Positions 44,829 to 56,051 of a DNA stretch of 64,000 bases are shown in pieces. Below the pieces are notes generated by a model that was not told where the DNA came from, did not search any database, and worked only from the letters and a program-made list of their open reading frames with translations. Made by a program: the position numbers and the translations under genes. Position 1 is the first letter of the stretch. The number at the start of each line of letters is the position of its first letter. This stretch comes from Papaver somniferum (Eukaryota > Streptophyta > Magnoliopsida > Ranunculales > Papaveraceae): positions 83,156,374-83,220,373 of the forward strand of contig NC_039368.1 in NCBI RefSeq assembly GCF_003573695.1. The letters run 5' to 3'.

Positions 44829-46603
44829 TACCATAACCTTGTGATTATACTGTATCTTAACGATTTCTTACAGCCAAAGTAGTTAATATCGTGTATCGGT
44901 ATTGTATTAGTCGAGTCTGATACACCTATACAAAAGTTTATATCGGTTTTTTTTTGAGCGATACATCATTAAAACTAGAATTTTAAATATTTATAAATGT
45001 TCAATTAAAAAAATTTGGTCCTATGTGATGCATTAATTCTCAGGATCAAAAACTAAACAATACAAATTCAATCACATTCCACTATATCTATTCCATATTT
45101 ACCGCTCGTATTTCAGATGACCCCGTCATTGCTATTAACATGAATTAATGATGTTGAAGATAAAAATGTCAACAATAATAAGTTCTCATTTGATAAATCT
45201 TCAGAAGAAAGGGAAGGAGTAATAAAGAACCGTAGTTGTTTCAAGGATAATAAACTTATTGAAAAAATGAAATAGTTTGATATTTCTTTACTGAATGGAT
45301 TGAGGTGTCAAGGATACAAAAGAAGATGATTATTAAGAAGAAAGGTTTTTGTTTACAAATTTTCATATCTATATAATTTATTCTAGCAAATTAACCTTAC
45401 CGATATTATCAGTGTATCAGTAAACCCGATATGTCGGTTTATACCGGAGAATATGAGCGTTTTTATCGTTCACTCCTTGTATCACCGATATTTTAGATAT
45501 CGTAAAGGATTTTTATGATACTCAATAAAAACCTATAATATCGGCAAGGTACAACCTATATTGATTATCGTGCTTGCAACATAAATATGTCGCCATCATG
45601 CTACTTTTCTTGGATAAGATTCTCCCAGTAATTTCATTATTCACTAAAAAAAATTTCATCTTATTTTACTGTGAAAGTTCCAGCCCTTGTAGAGATTCCA
45701 CATTCGGGATTTTAAATTTATAACTATTATTAATTTGGATATTTTGTCTTAAAAGTGAGATAATTTTAAAATTTAATTCCCTACAAAATACTAAAATTGG
45801 ACTGCGAAGAAACAAATATCAATCAATATTATATAAAACTAAAACATGCATACCTGTTATACGTCTGAAATTTGGTTCACAACTTGCCCTCAAAATTAGG
45901 GAACTAAAGTGTGAAGACGACGAAAGCCAGCCTGAATGAGATTTAAGTTTTCTTATATGCAAAAAGAGTTGTGGAGTAGTAAGTAGAATTTAACTTGCCA
46001 TGATATTCTAGCTATGTAAAGGAATATGGGTTTTGATTTCTCTCACAACTGTGCAGAGATTGATATTATCATTTTGTATATATACTGATTGCAATTACAT
46101 TGCATGAATGAAGATCCTAATGTTATAAATATATCTAAGGAATTAAAACTAATTACAACAATTTCTCAATCACATATTCTTCTCTGCATGTATTGATCTT
46201 CTTTCTATATTCTTCTTTGCATGACATCAATCACATATTATTCTTGCAGATACTAATCTTCTTTCCATGTTTAGATTGCATGTACTTATCTTCTTTCCAT
46301 GTTTAGATCATTGAGTAATGGTAGTGATTGATGTTCTCTTCGTTGCCATATATTAACAGTGATTGGTGCCGGTGATTGGGAATATATACGTGAACAAATT
46401 TATCAAGGGACTGATAAATTCAATACCACCTAATACTCTGGAGCTTGGAACATGAGCATAAGCAATCAAGGGTAAATGGGCAACGGTCTTCTACCTGCTA
46501 GATTTTTAATTGTTACTCAGGCCTATAAAAATTTAACCAAGATTTTATAAATTAATTCTTTTACTTCAATAATTAGTTCCAGAAATTTACATTTTTTGTT
46601 CCT
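44829..46603. other. AT-rich intergenic region, nothing firm
   Basis: No ORF or known element end. Words such as TATCGGT recur near 44890-44950 and 45400-45570 and suggest an old repeat, but no clean inverted ends or duplications were found. Confidence 0.4.
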
Positions 46604-47960
46604 CTTTTTTTTTTGTCTGAAAAGGGCAAAGATATATTGAAAAGAAAGAGGTCACTCAAGGTGACAGACTTACATAGAGAGTAACAAAAAAAACAAATAC
46701 TGTTTAGGGCAGTGTACAATTACATCCCAATTACAGATTAAAGTAGAAAGGGAAAAACCATCAAAGAGCTTAGTGTGAAGTACCCAATGAAACATAGTGC
46801 ACTTGATAGCAGCGATTAGTTGTTTACCGTTTCTGGACCTATTTGAGAAGCATCTATTGTTTCTTTCTTGTCAAATAATCCACCAAATAGAAAAGGAAAG
46901 AATCGACCATATCTTCTGCTTTCTGGTACTAGATTTCGAAGCTTTCCAATTGCAAATTGTAGCCTTAACGGACGCTGGGAAAGCCCAATCAATACCAAAG
47001 CTATTAAATAAGTAATTCCAAAGTTGATATGTGAAGTTGCACTGGAGAAATAGATGAGAATTTGTTTGTTGCTCAATAACACAAAATAAGCAACGTGGAG
47101 ACTGTACCTTTCCAACTCTGTAAAGAAAATCCCTAGTAGGTTCCCCTTTGTAATACAAGGTCCAAACCAAAAAAATACTTTCAAAGGAATCGAAGAATTC
47201 CACACTTGCTTATAAGGAAACACAAGAAAACCATCACTGACAAAAGAATCATAAGCTGTAGCTACCGAAAAATCCTCACCATTAAGCCAAAATCTCGAAT
47301 CCGGGCCTTCAAGAATATGATCACTAGGAGCACCGATAGTCTCGAGCAACTGAATAACAAAGTCAAGTTCAGTTTCATTTAAATTCCTTGAGAAATTTAA
47401 ATTCCAAGCATTGGTAGCCAAATCTGCAACAGAAGAATTTTTGGTTCTTGAAAGTTTGAAAGATTAGGATATAAGGATTGCAGAGAAGAATTGCCAATTC
47501 ACACATCTTGCCAAAATAAGATGCTAGCCCCATTCTTAATGCTCAAGTTAGAATTTCTGACTACTAAATCTCGAGAGTTTAATATACCTTTCCAAAAACT
47601 ACTTGCAATAGGATTATAAGAAGGATCAGGGAAGAAAGAATCTTCATTACCTCCAAATTTTTGATGGACAATCTTTCTCCACAATGCTGATTTTTCGGAA
47701 CCATATCTCCAAATTCATTTAGAATGAAGAGCAGAGTTAATAACTCTAAGTTTCCTAATGCCAGCTCCCCCATTCTTCTTGGACACAACCACTCTTGATT
47801 ATCTTACCCGAGTTCTCTTTTTTACAGCATTAGAAGAATCCCAAAAGAAAATTTCTCATAATTCTTTCAAGATCCTTAATAACCGAAGCAAGAATTTGAA
47901 ACATAATGAGATAATAAATGGGTAAACTAGAAAGGACACTTTGAATCATAGTCGGTTTCT
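46604..47960 (-). pseudogene. 5'-truncated LINE, C-terminal ORF2 with poly(A) tail
   Basis: On the minus strand the sequence reads MIQSVLSSLPIYYLIMFQIL, then KSALWRKIVHQKFGGNEDSF, then a zf-RVT segment (VWNSSIPLKVFFW ... CLFCVIEQQTNSHLFLQC) and KIWSILSFSIWWIIW. These are the parts of plant LINE ORF2 downstream of the reverse transcriptase. Frameshifts occur near 47160 and 47600, and there are a few stops. A T-run at 46604-46614 on the plus strand is the 3' poly(A). Loss of the 5' part is the usual outcome of LINE insertion. It is a separate insertion from the LINE at 16265-44828, which is on the other strand. Confidence 0.75.
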
Positions 47961-48631
47961 TTGAAGCACCGGTTTATTACATCCAAGTACTGGTAATATC
48001 CTAGTGGGTTAGAAACTTAAGTCTCGGCTGAACAGCCATGGGATCAAGGTTCCCATGAAAAATCAGTTTGTGATTAAAGAGTCGGTCCATTCATCATTCA
48101 TGCAGGTTAGCAGTTTTAGAGTTGATCATTTGTCATGCGTGTTCCATAAACTCCTCCTTTGCAGAAGGCTAAATAAAAATCTACGTACATGTTGGACCGG
48201 TAGGTGATTGAATAGCGCATACAAGTGCCTACTTATTGGTGTTTTGGTAGGACCCAGTGGGCGGCTTTTTGTCTATCAAGATTGTGTATGTTATGCACTG
48301 TTCGTGGAGGCGTGTCTTATGTCATGTGGTGCTGGTGGTGGAGATTTGGTTAATAATGAGCGCGTAGAGATGACGCTCATGAAGATATATCGAAGAAGAA
48401 AGTCTTTCTCTTTTTTGGTTATTGAGGAGACAAAACCAATTAGATAGAGTGCGAATATGTTCTAATACTGTGCACAACATATTAAGTACTAGCTATCACT
48501 GCAAACCGCTGATTCATTTATATATATCAAATATATCGACTTTTAGATAAAGGAAAAACATGTTATTGCCTTCTTCTACTACCTTAGATTTGTGGAAATA
48601 TGATTAATTATATGTTTTTGAGGGTTACTTG
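47961..48631. other. intergenic, nothing recognised
   Basis: No domain in any frame. A 79-codon plus-strand frame (48208-48447) has no recognisable feature. Confidence 0.45.
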
Positions 48632-48808
48632 CAGTGGCGGAACTGGAAATATAACCTAGGGGTAGCTTTGGGCTTTTAGAGGTGGCTTAAGCCTGGTACG
48701 TGGGCTTAATTTTAACAGCCCAACTAAAATAGGTAGTGGAAAACAAGGTTTTTTGGGCTCTTAGGGGTGGCTTAAGCCAGCCCTTGTCTGGCTGTAGTTC
48801 CTCCCCTG
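48632..48808. mobile_element. hAT-type MITE, 177 bp
   Basis: The ends are CAGTGGCGGAACT and, reversed, CAGGGGAGGAACT. The flanks are GTTACTTG (48624-48631) and ATTACTTG (48809-48816), an 8 bp duplication with one mismatch. The interior repeats GGGGTGGCTTAAGCC. The CAGTGGCGGA start is common among plant hAT elements. Confidence 0.85.
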
Positions 48809-48891
48809 ATTACTTGTAATGCAAAAATTATTAAGCAATCATGTCTTAATCACAAAGTTTTTTTTTGTTTTGTTTTGATTAAATATACTAA

Positions 48892-49300
48892 AGGCAACTC
48901 CTGTGGTATGGAGGTAAAAACTTTGTGATTTTGAATGTGATTTGGGAATAAAAAGAATCACAAAAAATTCATCCAACTGTTCCATGAACGGATGAGACGA
49001 ATTTGAATGTGATTTCAAATATTTGAAATAGCAACGCTTATGGATGTTCCAAATTCAACAGAAACCGTTGCAAAATCTTAGGATTGTACATAATTACATT
49101 TTTCATAAACTGTGGAACTCCTGTCCGGTCTTGGAGTGGCCGGATGTACTACTCCACGGCGACCCCCTCAGATTTGTGGAGTACTATGTGGATTTCCTAA
49201 ACATATGAATGATAATTTCACCCATAATAATGTTTTTTGGTCCATAAAATATGGATAATCACAAAGATGTGGATGACTTTCTTCTTCGTAGGAGTTGCTC
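48892..49300. mobile_element. Tourist-like (PIF/Harbinger) MITE, 409 bp
   Basis: The ends AGGCAACTCCT and, reversed, GAGCAACTCCT are flanked by TAA on both sides (48889-48891 and 49301-49303). The 3 bp TAA/TTA duplication and this terminal word fit Tourist elements. No ORF. Confidence 0.75.
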
Positions 49301-49303
49301 TAA

Positions 49304-52300
49304 GGATTGATTATTACCTTGATATTTAATGAATTTGGTTATAATATTCATCAATCATCATTCATGACGATTTGATTTAATCCATGGACAGAATGAACTG
49401 TCAGCCAATCTAGCAAAACTATTTTAATCAATTAACAAAGACTGGAATTATTAATTCTGCCAAAACGAAACTAATTAGTTATATTTTCCCCAAGTGGTTT
49501 ATAAAGGAAATTTTAAGTGCCGACTAATTTAAGTCTTTTGTCGTGAAAAAAGTAACTCAAAAATTTAAGAGTAATTCTAAATGAACCACTCAAAAAATAG
49601 GAAAATAATCTACAAAAAGAATGCTAGAAGAAGAACTTTACAATTTAGAAATTCCAAGAATTTGTCGTCGACCAACTAATTTTGATGTACCTTTTTATAT
49701 GAGTTATAAAGAAGTTTATCGCTTTGTTGGTGGTTGAAGAAATTAAAATCTTTCTGACTTATCTATTAGAAGAAGAAGCAGATTTTCAGTGGAGTGTTGT
49801 TCATTGGAGCACAGGCACGACCTAAATTAGACATAATTTGAAAATTTAATTCCGGAGAAATATTTTTCACCAACAACATGCTTATAATTTTGACTCATCA
49901 AGTGAAAGTCTCACAAATTTGAATTCTGCGCCACCATTAATGGGATCAAATGCATCTTCATTAACATCCACAGTTTACTTTCTCTTTACAAAAGGAGAAT
50001 AAGATTAGTGTGAACAAATATAAAATCTGCAATGCGTTAGGGGTAAATTTTATTTTTTCTCGTTGTATGAAGTATACCCTAAAATATCCCCAATGACCTT
50101 ATTTTTTCCGTAATTTACAGAAAATAAAAATAAAAAATGTCTTTATACATATCTCAAAAATTCAAAATTAATGCATCGCCGAAATACATACATCACATAT
50201 GGACATTAGTGTTGATTATTTTCTTCTAATTTGGTAATTTGGCTCAACCTACCAAATGTCGACACTCGAAGAAGTATGAAATGAGTAACACAAACTTTAG
50301 AAGATCTTTTTACAATCTATAACCAGTAACATAAACTTTGAAAAAGATTTTAAAAGTAGACAAACAATAAACAATATTCTGAAAATCTATTAAAGACTTT
50401 AAAAATCACAAAAAAAATATTTATTGAATAAACCCGTAGAGTCTTTTTTTTTCTTTTTGAATTTTTGAAAAGAATTTGAACTAACATTTTGAACATGAAA
50501 AGTAGATATCCAGAAATTTTATGCCATTTTTTCTTCTTCTAGTCGCTCGAAAGAAAATACAATTTATAAATCATACAAGGCGTGTGAAGGCGATTACAAT
50601 TAAAGTTGAGAGAAAGCCCCATGAACAAGAAAACACTTAGAATGAAAATCGAAGTTCTAAATACACAAGAAGATCAACAAGAAAAGATTCACCTTGACTA
50701 TCTAAATACAACTCTATGCTTGCAACTTGCAAACCAATTAAATAATCCACCAGCTGCTTTCAATTAGTAGACTCAGCACCCTCTTTACTTGTTTTCAATC
50801 CAATTAATACAGTAGTCTAAAGGTGAATGGTGTTGTTTTAACTTAGGTTGCCATTTAAATTGTGTTATTCTCGTTAATATTCTTATACTTAGTAGAGTCT
50901 AATTAATAAAGCCTTTGGCTTTGAGACTTGGAAAGATTTACCAACTTTATTCCTAATATACGAGTTTCACAAGCAGAAAATGAATGAAAAATTATGACTG
51001 ACATGTGCTGATTGAATTTAGTTTAGACATTTGTTCAGCTTCTGCTGATTGTTAAGTTGGACTTATTTCAAAGTTAACCACGAGATAGAATTTGGAATGA
51101 CCTCAGATATTCCTCAAAAGAAAGTGGAATTAGTATCACAGGTAATTAGATTTTAGTCTGCAAATAAAAAACGTGTTTAGTTGAATATATATTAAAGGGA
51201 AAGGTTTAGGTATCGTACTTACTTAAATACTTTGACAAAATATGCAAGGGATTGATGATGATCCCATTTCTCATTCCCATCCCATGCATTACAAATACTA
51301 AAAGACACTGACTTTACACGGCGAAGAAAAGAAACTTCTTGTTTACAAAAGAACAACTAGCTACTACTTAAGATTCTTCTAATCTCTCTTTTAGAGATCA
51401 GGCTAGGGCTAGGAATTAGAGTTGTGGCTAGTGGATTGTAGATCGACCACCGTATGTACCTGTCACAAATTGACACTACTGCTAGCTAACTCCTCATGCT
51501 ACAGAATCATGTTATATTATCAGAAAAGTGTTCTTTTCTTTCTCTCTGAATTTGTATTTATCAAAAACAAATAAATAACAAATTTCTCCCTTACTAATAA
51601 TCAATGAAAATTTTGAAGGAACAATTCTTTTAGAAGATGGGCCAACTTAACCCTCCTTGGATTACCAGTTTATTTAAAAAGAAAAACATGCAGTAGTGAT
51701 CTTGGTAAAAAGAAGAAGTTCATGCATGAGAACGGTGAACCCATGCAATGTTTATCAAACCAAAACTTTAGTCTGTATCCTCTGATTCAGCTGTACTTTT
51801 TTGTTGGAGGCTTAATATCCACTTTTGATGCATGTCGCACGACCTCCTCTGCGATTACACGTGGTATATGCTGCCTGTCTCTTGATTTTTGCTTTGACGA
51901 TAGTTGATGATGAACAACCTCGAAGAAGATACATTGCTAAAGAAAAGGCTTCCAATGAGTGTAAGAGAGAAAAGGAATTGCTCTTTTAAGGTAGTAGTCT
52001 ATGATCGATTTGAGATCATACCAAATATTCGGATTTTGGATCAAAACTCGCTTGCATAGTATCATTACTGATCTATACCATTAAAGTCCAAAGTTGTCTC
52101 CTGATTACATAAAATTAACTTAATTAACCCGGATTTAAACATGCATGCATCCTACTTGATACCAATTGTTGAAGTGGTGACTAACTGCCCACGTAAAAGT
52201 TTGGCCACTCTGGTATCAACTGCCAAGTCCGGAGATTAAAGATGCTCAGATACGTAGAAATCTATTTATTAGCTGCAGCACCGTTTTTGAGACATCTCAG

Positions 52301-54147
52301 GTCAGGGAAGAGCATTATGTGCCCTATTCGAGAAGCATAGTGCCATAGGCTAATCAACTCTTTTAAGTTGTTTTTATTTTTATAGTTTAATAGAGGGATA
52401 TCTAAAGCCTAAAACCAACTTGTTCAGTGATAACTACCAATATTCATTTCTTTAAATAATTAATTAACTAAGCTTTTCTACTTGGAATCTTGGGACTAAA
52501 GACGATCTTTAGGTTTTAATGGTTGTTCTTCGTAAATGTTAATTAATCTTTACGTAATAATTTATAGTTTCTTTTTCTCATAATCCAACTTTTATTTCTT
52601 CATGTCCAAGTAACTCTAGAAGACTAAAGTAGAAGCCAATATTTGATTTCCTCGTCAACAATTTACCATCCATGGAATTCATATCTACAAACACCACTAA
52701 CAAAGTAATGGCATAATTACATTACCAAACTCGAGATAGTGTTTAAGCCTACAATTGATGACCTTACGAACTTGAAATCAGTTCCAAAATAGTAGCACAA
52801 TTATTAGAAATTTTTGGCTTTCACTGTCTATTAAGTTATGCCTGGCTCACAAAGGAAAAAGTATCCATGATCATACATAATCAATAGCGCCAAAACAGTG
52901 AAAGTAAAAGGGAGAAGGCAATAAGTAATAGGCTCAAGTCCAAGCTTCTAAAAAGTAGTAAAAAGAAAGATAAAAAGGAGACCTTTGTTTGACTCCATTA
53001 TCATCATCTTCTCTTCTAGTTGTTCTTGTTTTTTCCCCCATAGTATACAAATACCAGAAGGGCTTTTTAATAAAATATCTTTTATCCATATTATACAAAT
53101 ACCATAAGGGGTTATGCAGGTGACTTTGATTCAAATGTTTCAAGTTGTAGATGATGATTGTTATGCAGGATTTTGAGTATTGCATCATTCATGTGATGCA
53201 TATTTTGTTTGGTTTCGTAAGATCGGTAAATCAAATTTTTCCTTGAAGTATACTTGAGATATTAGGCCAAGTACAATGGTCAAGGAGTTTATGTGAAGTT
53301 AAGCGAAATGGGTGGGAGGTGTACCTCATCATGAGTGAGGGGCATCCCTTGACTTGATCGTAGTTTCTGTGTAACTAGCGCCAGGCGAAAATTCAGTTTC
53401 CGATTTTTTTTTTCAAATTTTGTTTCAACGGATTTAGATAAAATATTAGTTATGGGTAAAAAAGATTAAGAAAAAAAAATGGAGATATAAATTAGAAAAA
53501 TATATCTTAATAGAATAAAAGAGTTAAAAGTGAAACGTAATAGGTAAAGTTGGAAATTGAGAACCAAAAACTAAGTATCCGTTGAACTCAATTTCCATAA
53601 AGTGAATTTTATAACGGAAACTCGGTTTCTGTGTGATTATTTACAACTCGCATCAGATCTGATCAACTTTATAATGTACCCAAGGGGTTTCGCTACATTT
53701 AAACGACACAGAAGACCATAATAGTTAGATTTCTCTATAAATAAGCCATAACTAAGCGAAACGGCTTACCATGTATGTGTATTTCAATGGCAGTTCATCA
53801 ATTTGAATTTCAAAATATTTATTTTGTATTTTTTCCTGCTTATGATTAAGTAGTTAATCCGACCTAGGTTTTGTGTTTTGTTTGCGGCACTTGTGTGTCA
53901 AAATGAATCTGTGAAGGTCGTACATTTTGGTGCATACAAACTATGTTTATGTTTGTAGTTATGTTTATGTTTACATTTATGTGCAGTCTTTCATGTATGC
54001 GTAGGTACTATTATACCCTTTTATGGAAATTCTATCACCACTTGGTAAGAAAAGTAGAATCATCCCTAAGGGGCGGAGCTAGTTTATAGAAAGGGTGTAA
54101 AACTGCACACCCAGTTCGGCCGGCTCCCAATCCAATTATATCGGTTT
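49304..54147. other. 4.8 kb AT-rich intergenic region without recognised genes
   Basis: No frame shows a domain, and the short frames at 51722 and 52934 look like chance. TGATACCA followed by ATTG at 52157-52168 resembles a minus-strand primer site beside an LTR start, but no partner LTR was found. A half hAT-like end (GGGGCGGAGCTAG) lies near 54070. Confidence 0.5.
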
Positions 54148-54478
54148 TGTTAGAATACGGGTATCCAACTCAAAATCAATTGGTATTGAGTGGAGAAGCC
54201 CTAAGGATTACCGAAGAACCTTAGATTGTCCAGACAATATGGTACTAATAATCTCAAAACGTCCCCTCACGTGTAGTCTTGTTGGGTCTAACACGTGCAC
54301 AATAAATCGGGTGACGCGGAGTAAAGGCGCGGTCAATGACTCGGCGTAAACAACCTGCTATGATACCATGTTAAAATACAGACATCACTCAAAACCAATT
54401 GGTAATGAGTGGAGAGGCCCTAAAAATTACCGCAGGATCTTAGATTGCCCAGAAAATATGAGACTAATAATCTCAACA
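54148..54478 (-). mobile_element. TRIM (miniature LTR retrotransposon)
   Basis: Two direct copies of about 110 bp (54148-54259 and 54369-54478) share CAATTGGTA(A/T)TGAGTGGAG and CTAATAATCTCAA. The better copy has TGTT...AACA ends. Between them lie about 109 bases. On the minus strand TGGTATCATAGC, one base off the initiator tRNA-Met primer site, abuts the 54369 copy, and a purine run (GAGGGGAC) abuts the other. Two tiny LTRs, a primer site, a purine tract and no coding capacity define a TRIM. No clear target duplication was seen. Confidence 0.7.
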
Positions 54479-54827
54479 TGTTCGGGATTTTCTGGTCATG
54501 AGATTGGTTTCCGAGCCCATTTTGCGCCCCCTTTCTTTCGAAACTGGTTTTGCACCTGCCATCACTGTGTTATGGCATCACTCGATATAGAAGAACCACA
54601 CTCAAATTATGTAAAGTGTCGTCATTTAAGGGCAAGAGTTGGTGCTAATCCTGTGAGGATTGGGACATCTGTACGATGGTCCATCTAAAGAGATGCATCA
54701 ATAGGGACAACCAGTTATGAACTTAAGATGTTCCATAATCCTTTATATGATTAAGGAGAAATTGGACTCTTTGCAATATAGTGTTTCTGTTGATGTGCAT
54801 TTGTTTCTTTGATGAAAAAATTGCTAT

Positions 54828-54890
54828 TTTTATTGTCTTTTTGTCGGTCGAAAGAGAATATATTAAAGGGATGCGCAGGCGCATAAACAA
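54828..54890 (-). pseudogene. LINE 3' end fragment
   Basis: On the minus strand the bases run CTTTAATATATTCTCTTTCG and then reach an A-rich end, the same kind of ending as the LINE at 46604. The copia array was inserted next to it (AAAAT at 54891-54895 and 61597-61601). It and the ORF1 relic at 61602-63330 were therefore adjacent before insertion and may belong to one deleted LINE. Confidence 0.45.
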
Positions 54891-54895
54891 AAAAT

Positions 54896-55421
54896 TGTTG
54901 GAAATAATTGGGTTTCACAAAGGATGAATGAATCAGAGAAGAAAGTGTTGCACTCCAAAACTTTCAAGGCTTGTATAAATTTCTTTTAGACAAATATTTC
55001 TACCCTCCCAATAACAATTGGCGATTACAACAGGTATGCGAAATATTGCCTTCAGGATACAATGAAAGCCCTGCAACGAAAACTGAATTCAAGGTTTGTA
55101 CCCCTTGATTCAATCAAGAACACACAAAGAGATTTCTGATTTCTGATGATGCTTTTTTTTTGAAACAGAGAAAACAGATTGATTTTTCTTATATCTTAAA
55201 CGAAACTGGGAGAAGCTATTTATAAAGGGTTTTGCACCTGTTGGGAATAGGTGTTTCTATTCACGAACCGTCAGGTTCCTTCATCAACAGACATCAATGG
55301 TGTCTTTTGGATTCGAAATTTTCGAACAGGCTTTTATCGGCCAAATAAAACCTTCAGTTCACGAACAGGCGATGCCCCCCAGGACCCCCCTTTGGTAAGC
55401 GGTGTTGAAAATATTCCAACA
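54896..55421 (-). mobile_element. copia LTR 1 (3' LTR)
   Basis: Starts TGTTGGAAATAATTGG and ends AAATATTCCAACA (plus strand). AAAAT precedes it at 54891-54895. A minus-strand TATAAATAGC promoter box lies near 55220-55230. It has GTAAGCGGTGTTG near its right end, shared with LTR 3 but not with LTR 2. Confidence 0.93.
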
Positions 55422-56051
55422 TTCTCCCCCTATTTTCAAAAACCATAAAACAAAGTTAAAACTTTTAAATCAGAGTGACTGCATCACCGAAGTGACTGCC
55501 TACGTACCCGAGTGGGATCAAGCCAACGTAGTTCAAGCACAATTGAGACTAAGCATCATCGTTGAAATCAACACATAAATGATAGGTATCTTTTGGATTT
55601 GAACCTTCACTTAGTGTAAGAAACTCAAAGCCTTATCGAGGTTCTATGGTGAAACCAGTCTTGAACCAAGTACCCCTTATGATAAAACCGGAGTCTCCAC
55701 ACATATTGATTTCATAAAATCATGTGTTCTGTAGCCAAGCACGTTAATGGCCATGTGCTTATATCCTTGTTCATGAGTCTTCTTTAGAGAACGGTCTTCT
55801 TCTCTTAGGAAACGGCCTTATTTCCATACTCATATAGGTAAGTCTCGAAAGTGTTTCTGCGATACACCTTTTACTAATCATAGACTCATTAAGGATTTAC
55901 ATCCATCCTATTTTCTTGCAGAAACCAGCACTAATAAGAAATGGGAAGTTTTTATATTAGTGCTCCATAATCTACATCCATAACTTGTTGGTACCACATT
56001 GAACCTTGTTTATCCTTTTCAAAACATAGGTTGGGTTTCTGCTATGGGAGA

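Noticed and set aside
44880..45590. Possible MITE bounded by TATCGGT words
   Set aside because: The words recur, but the ends do not form a convincing inverted repeat and no target duplication is visible.
51722..51907. 61-codon plus-strand ORF
   Set aside because: Isolated short frame in AT-rich sequence, with no domain, neighbours or splice context.
52157..52330. Possible LTR element (TGATACCA beside TGTTGAAG)
   Set aside because: Only eight bases match the tRNA-Met primer site. No second LTR, TG...CA pair or duplication was found.
54064..54147. hAT-like left end (GGGGCGGAGCTAG)
   Set aside because: No matching right end or 8 bp duplication could be found on either side of the TRIM.
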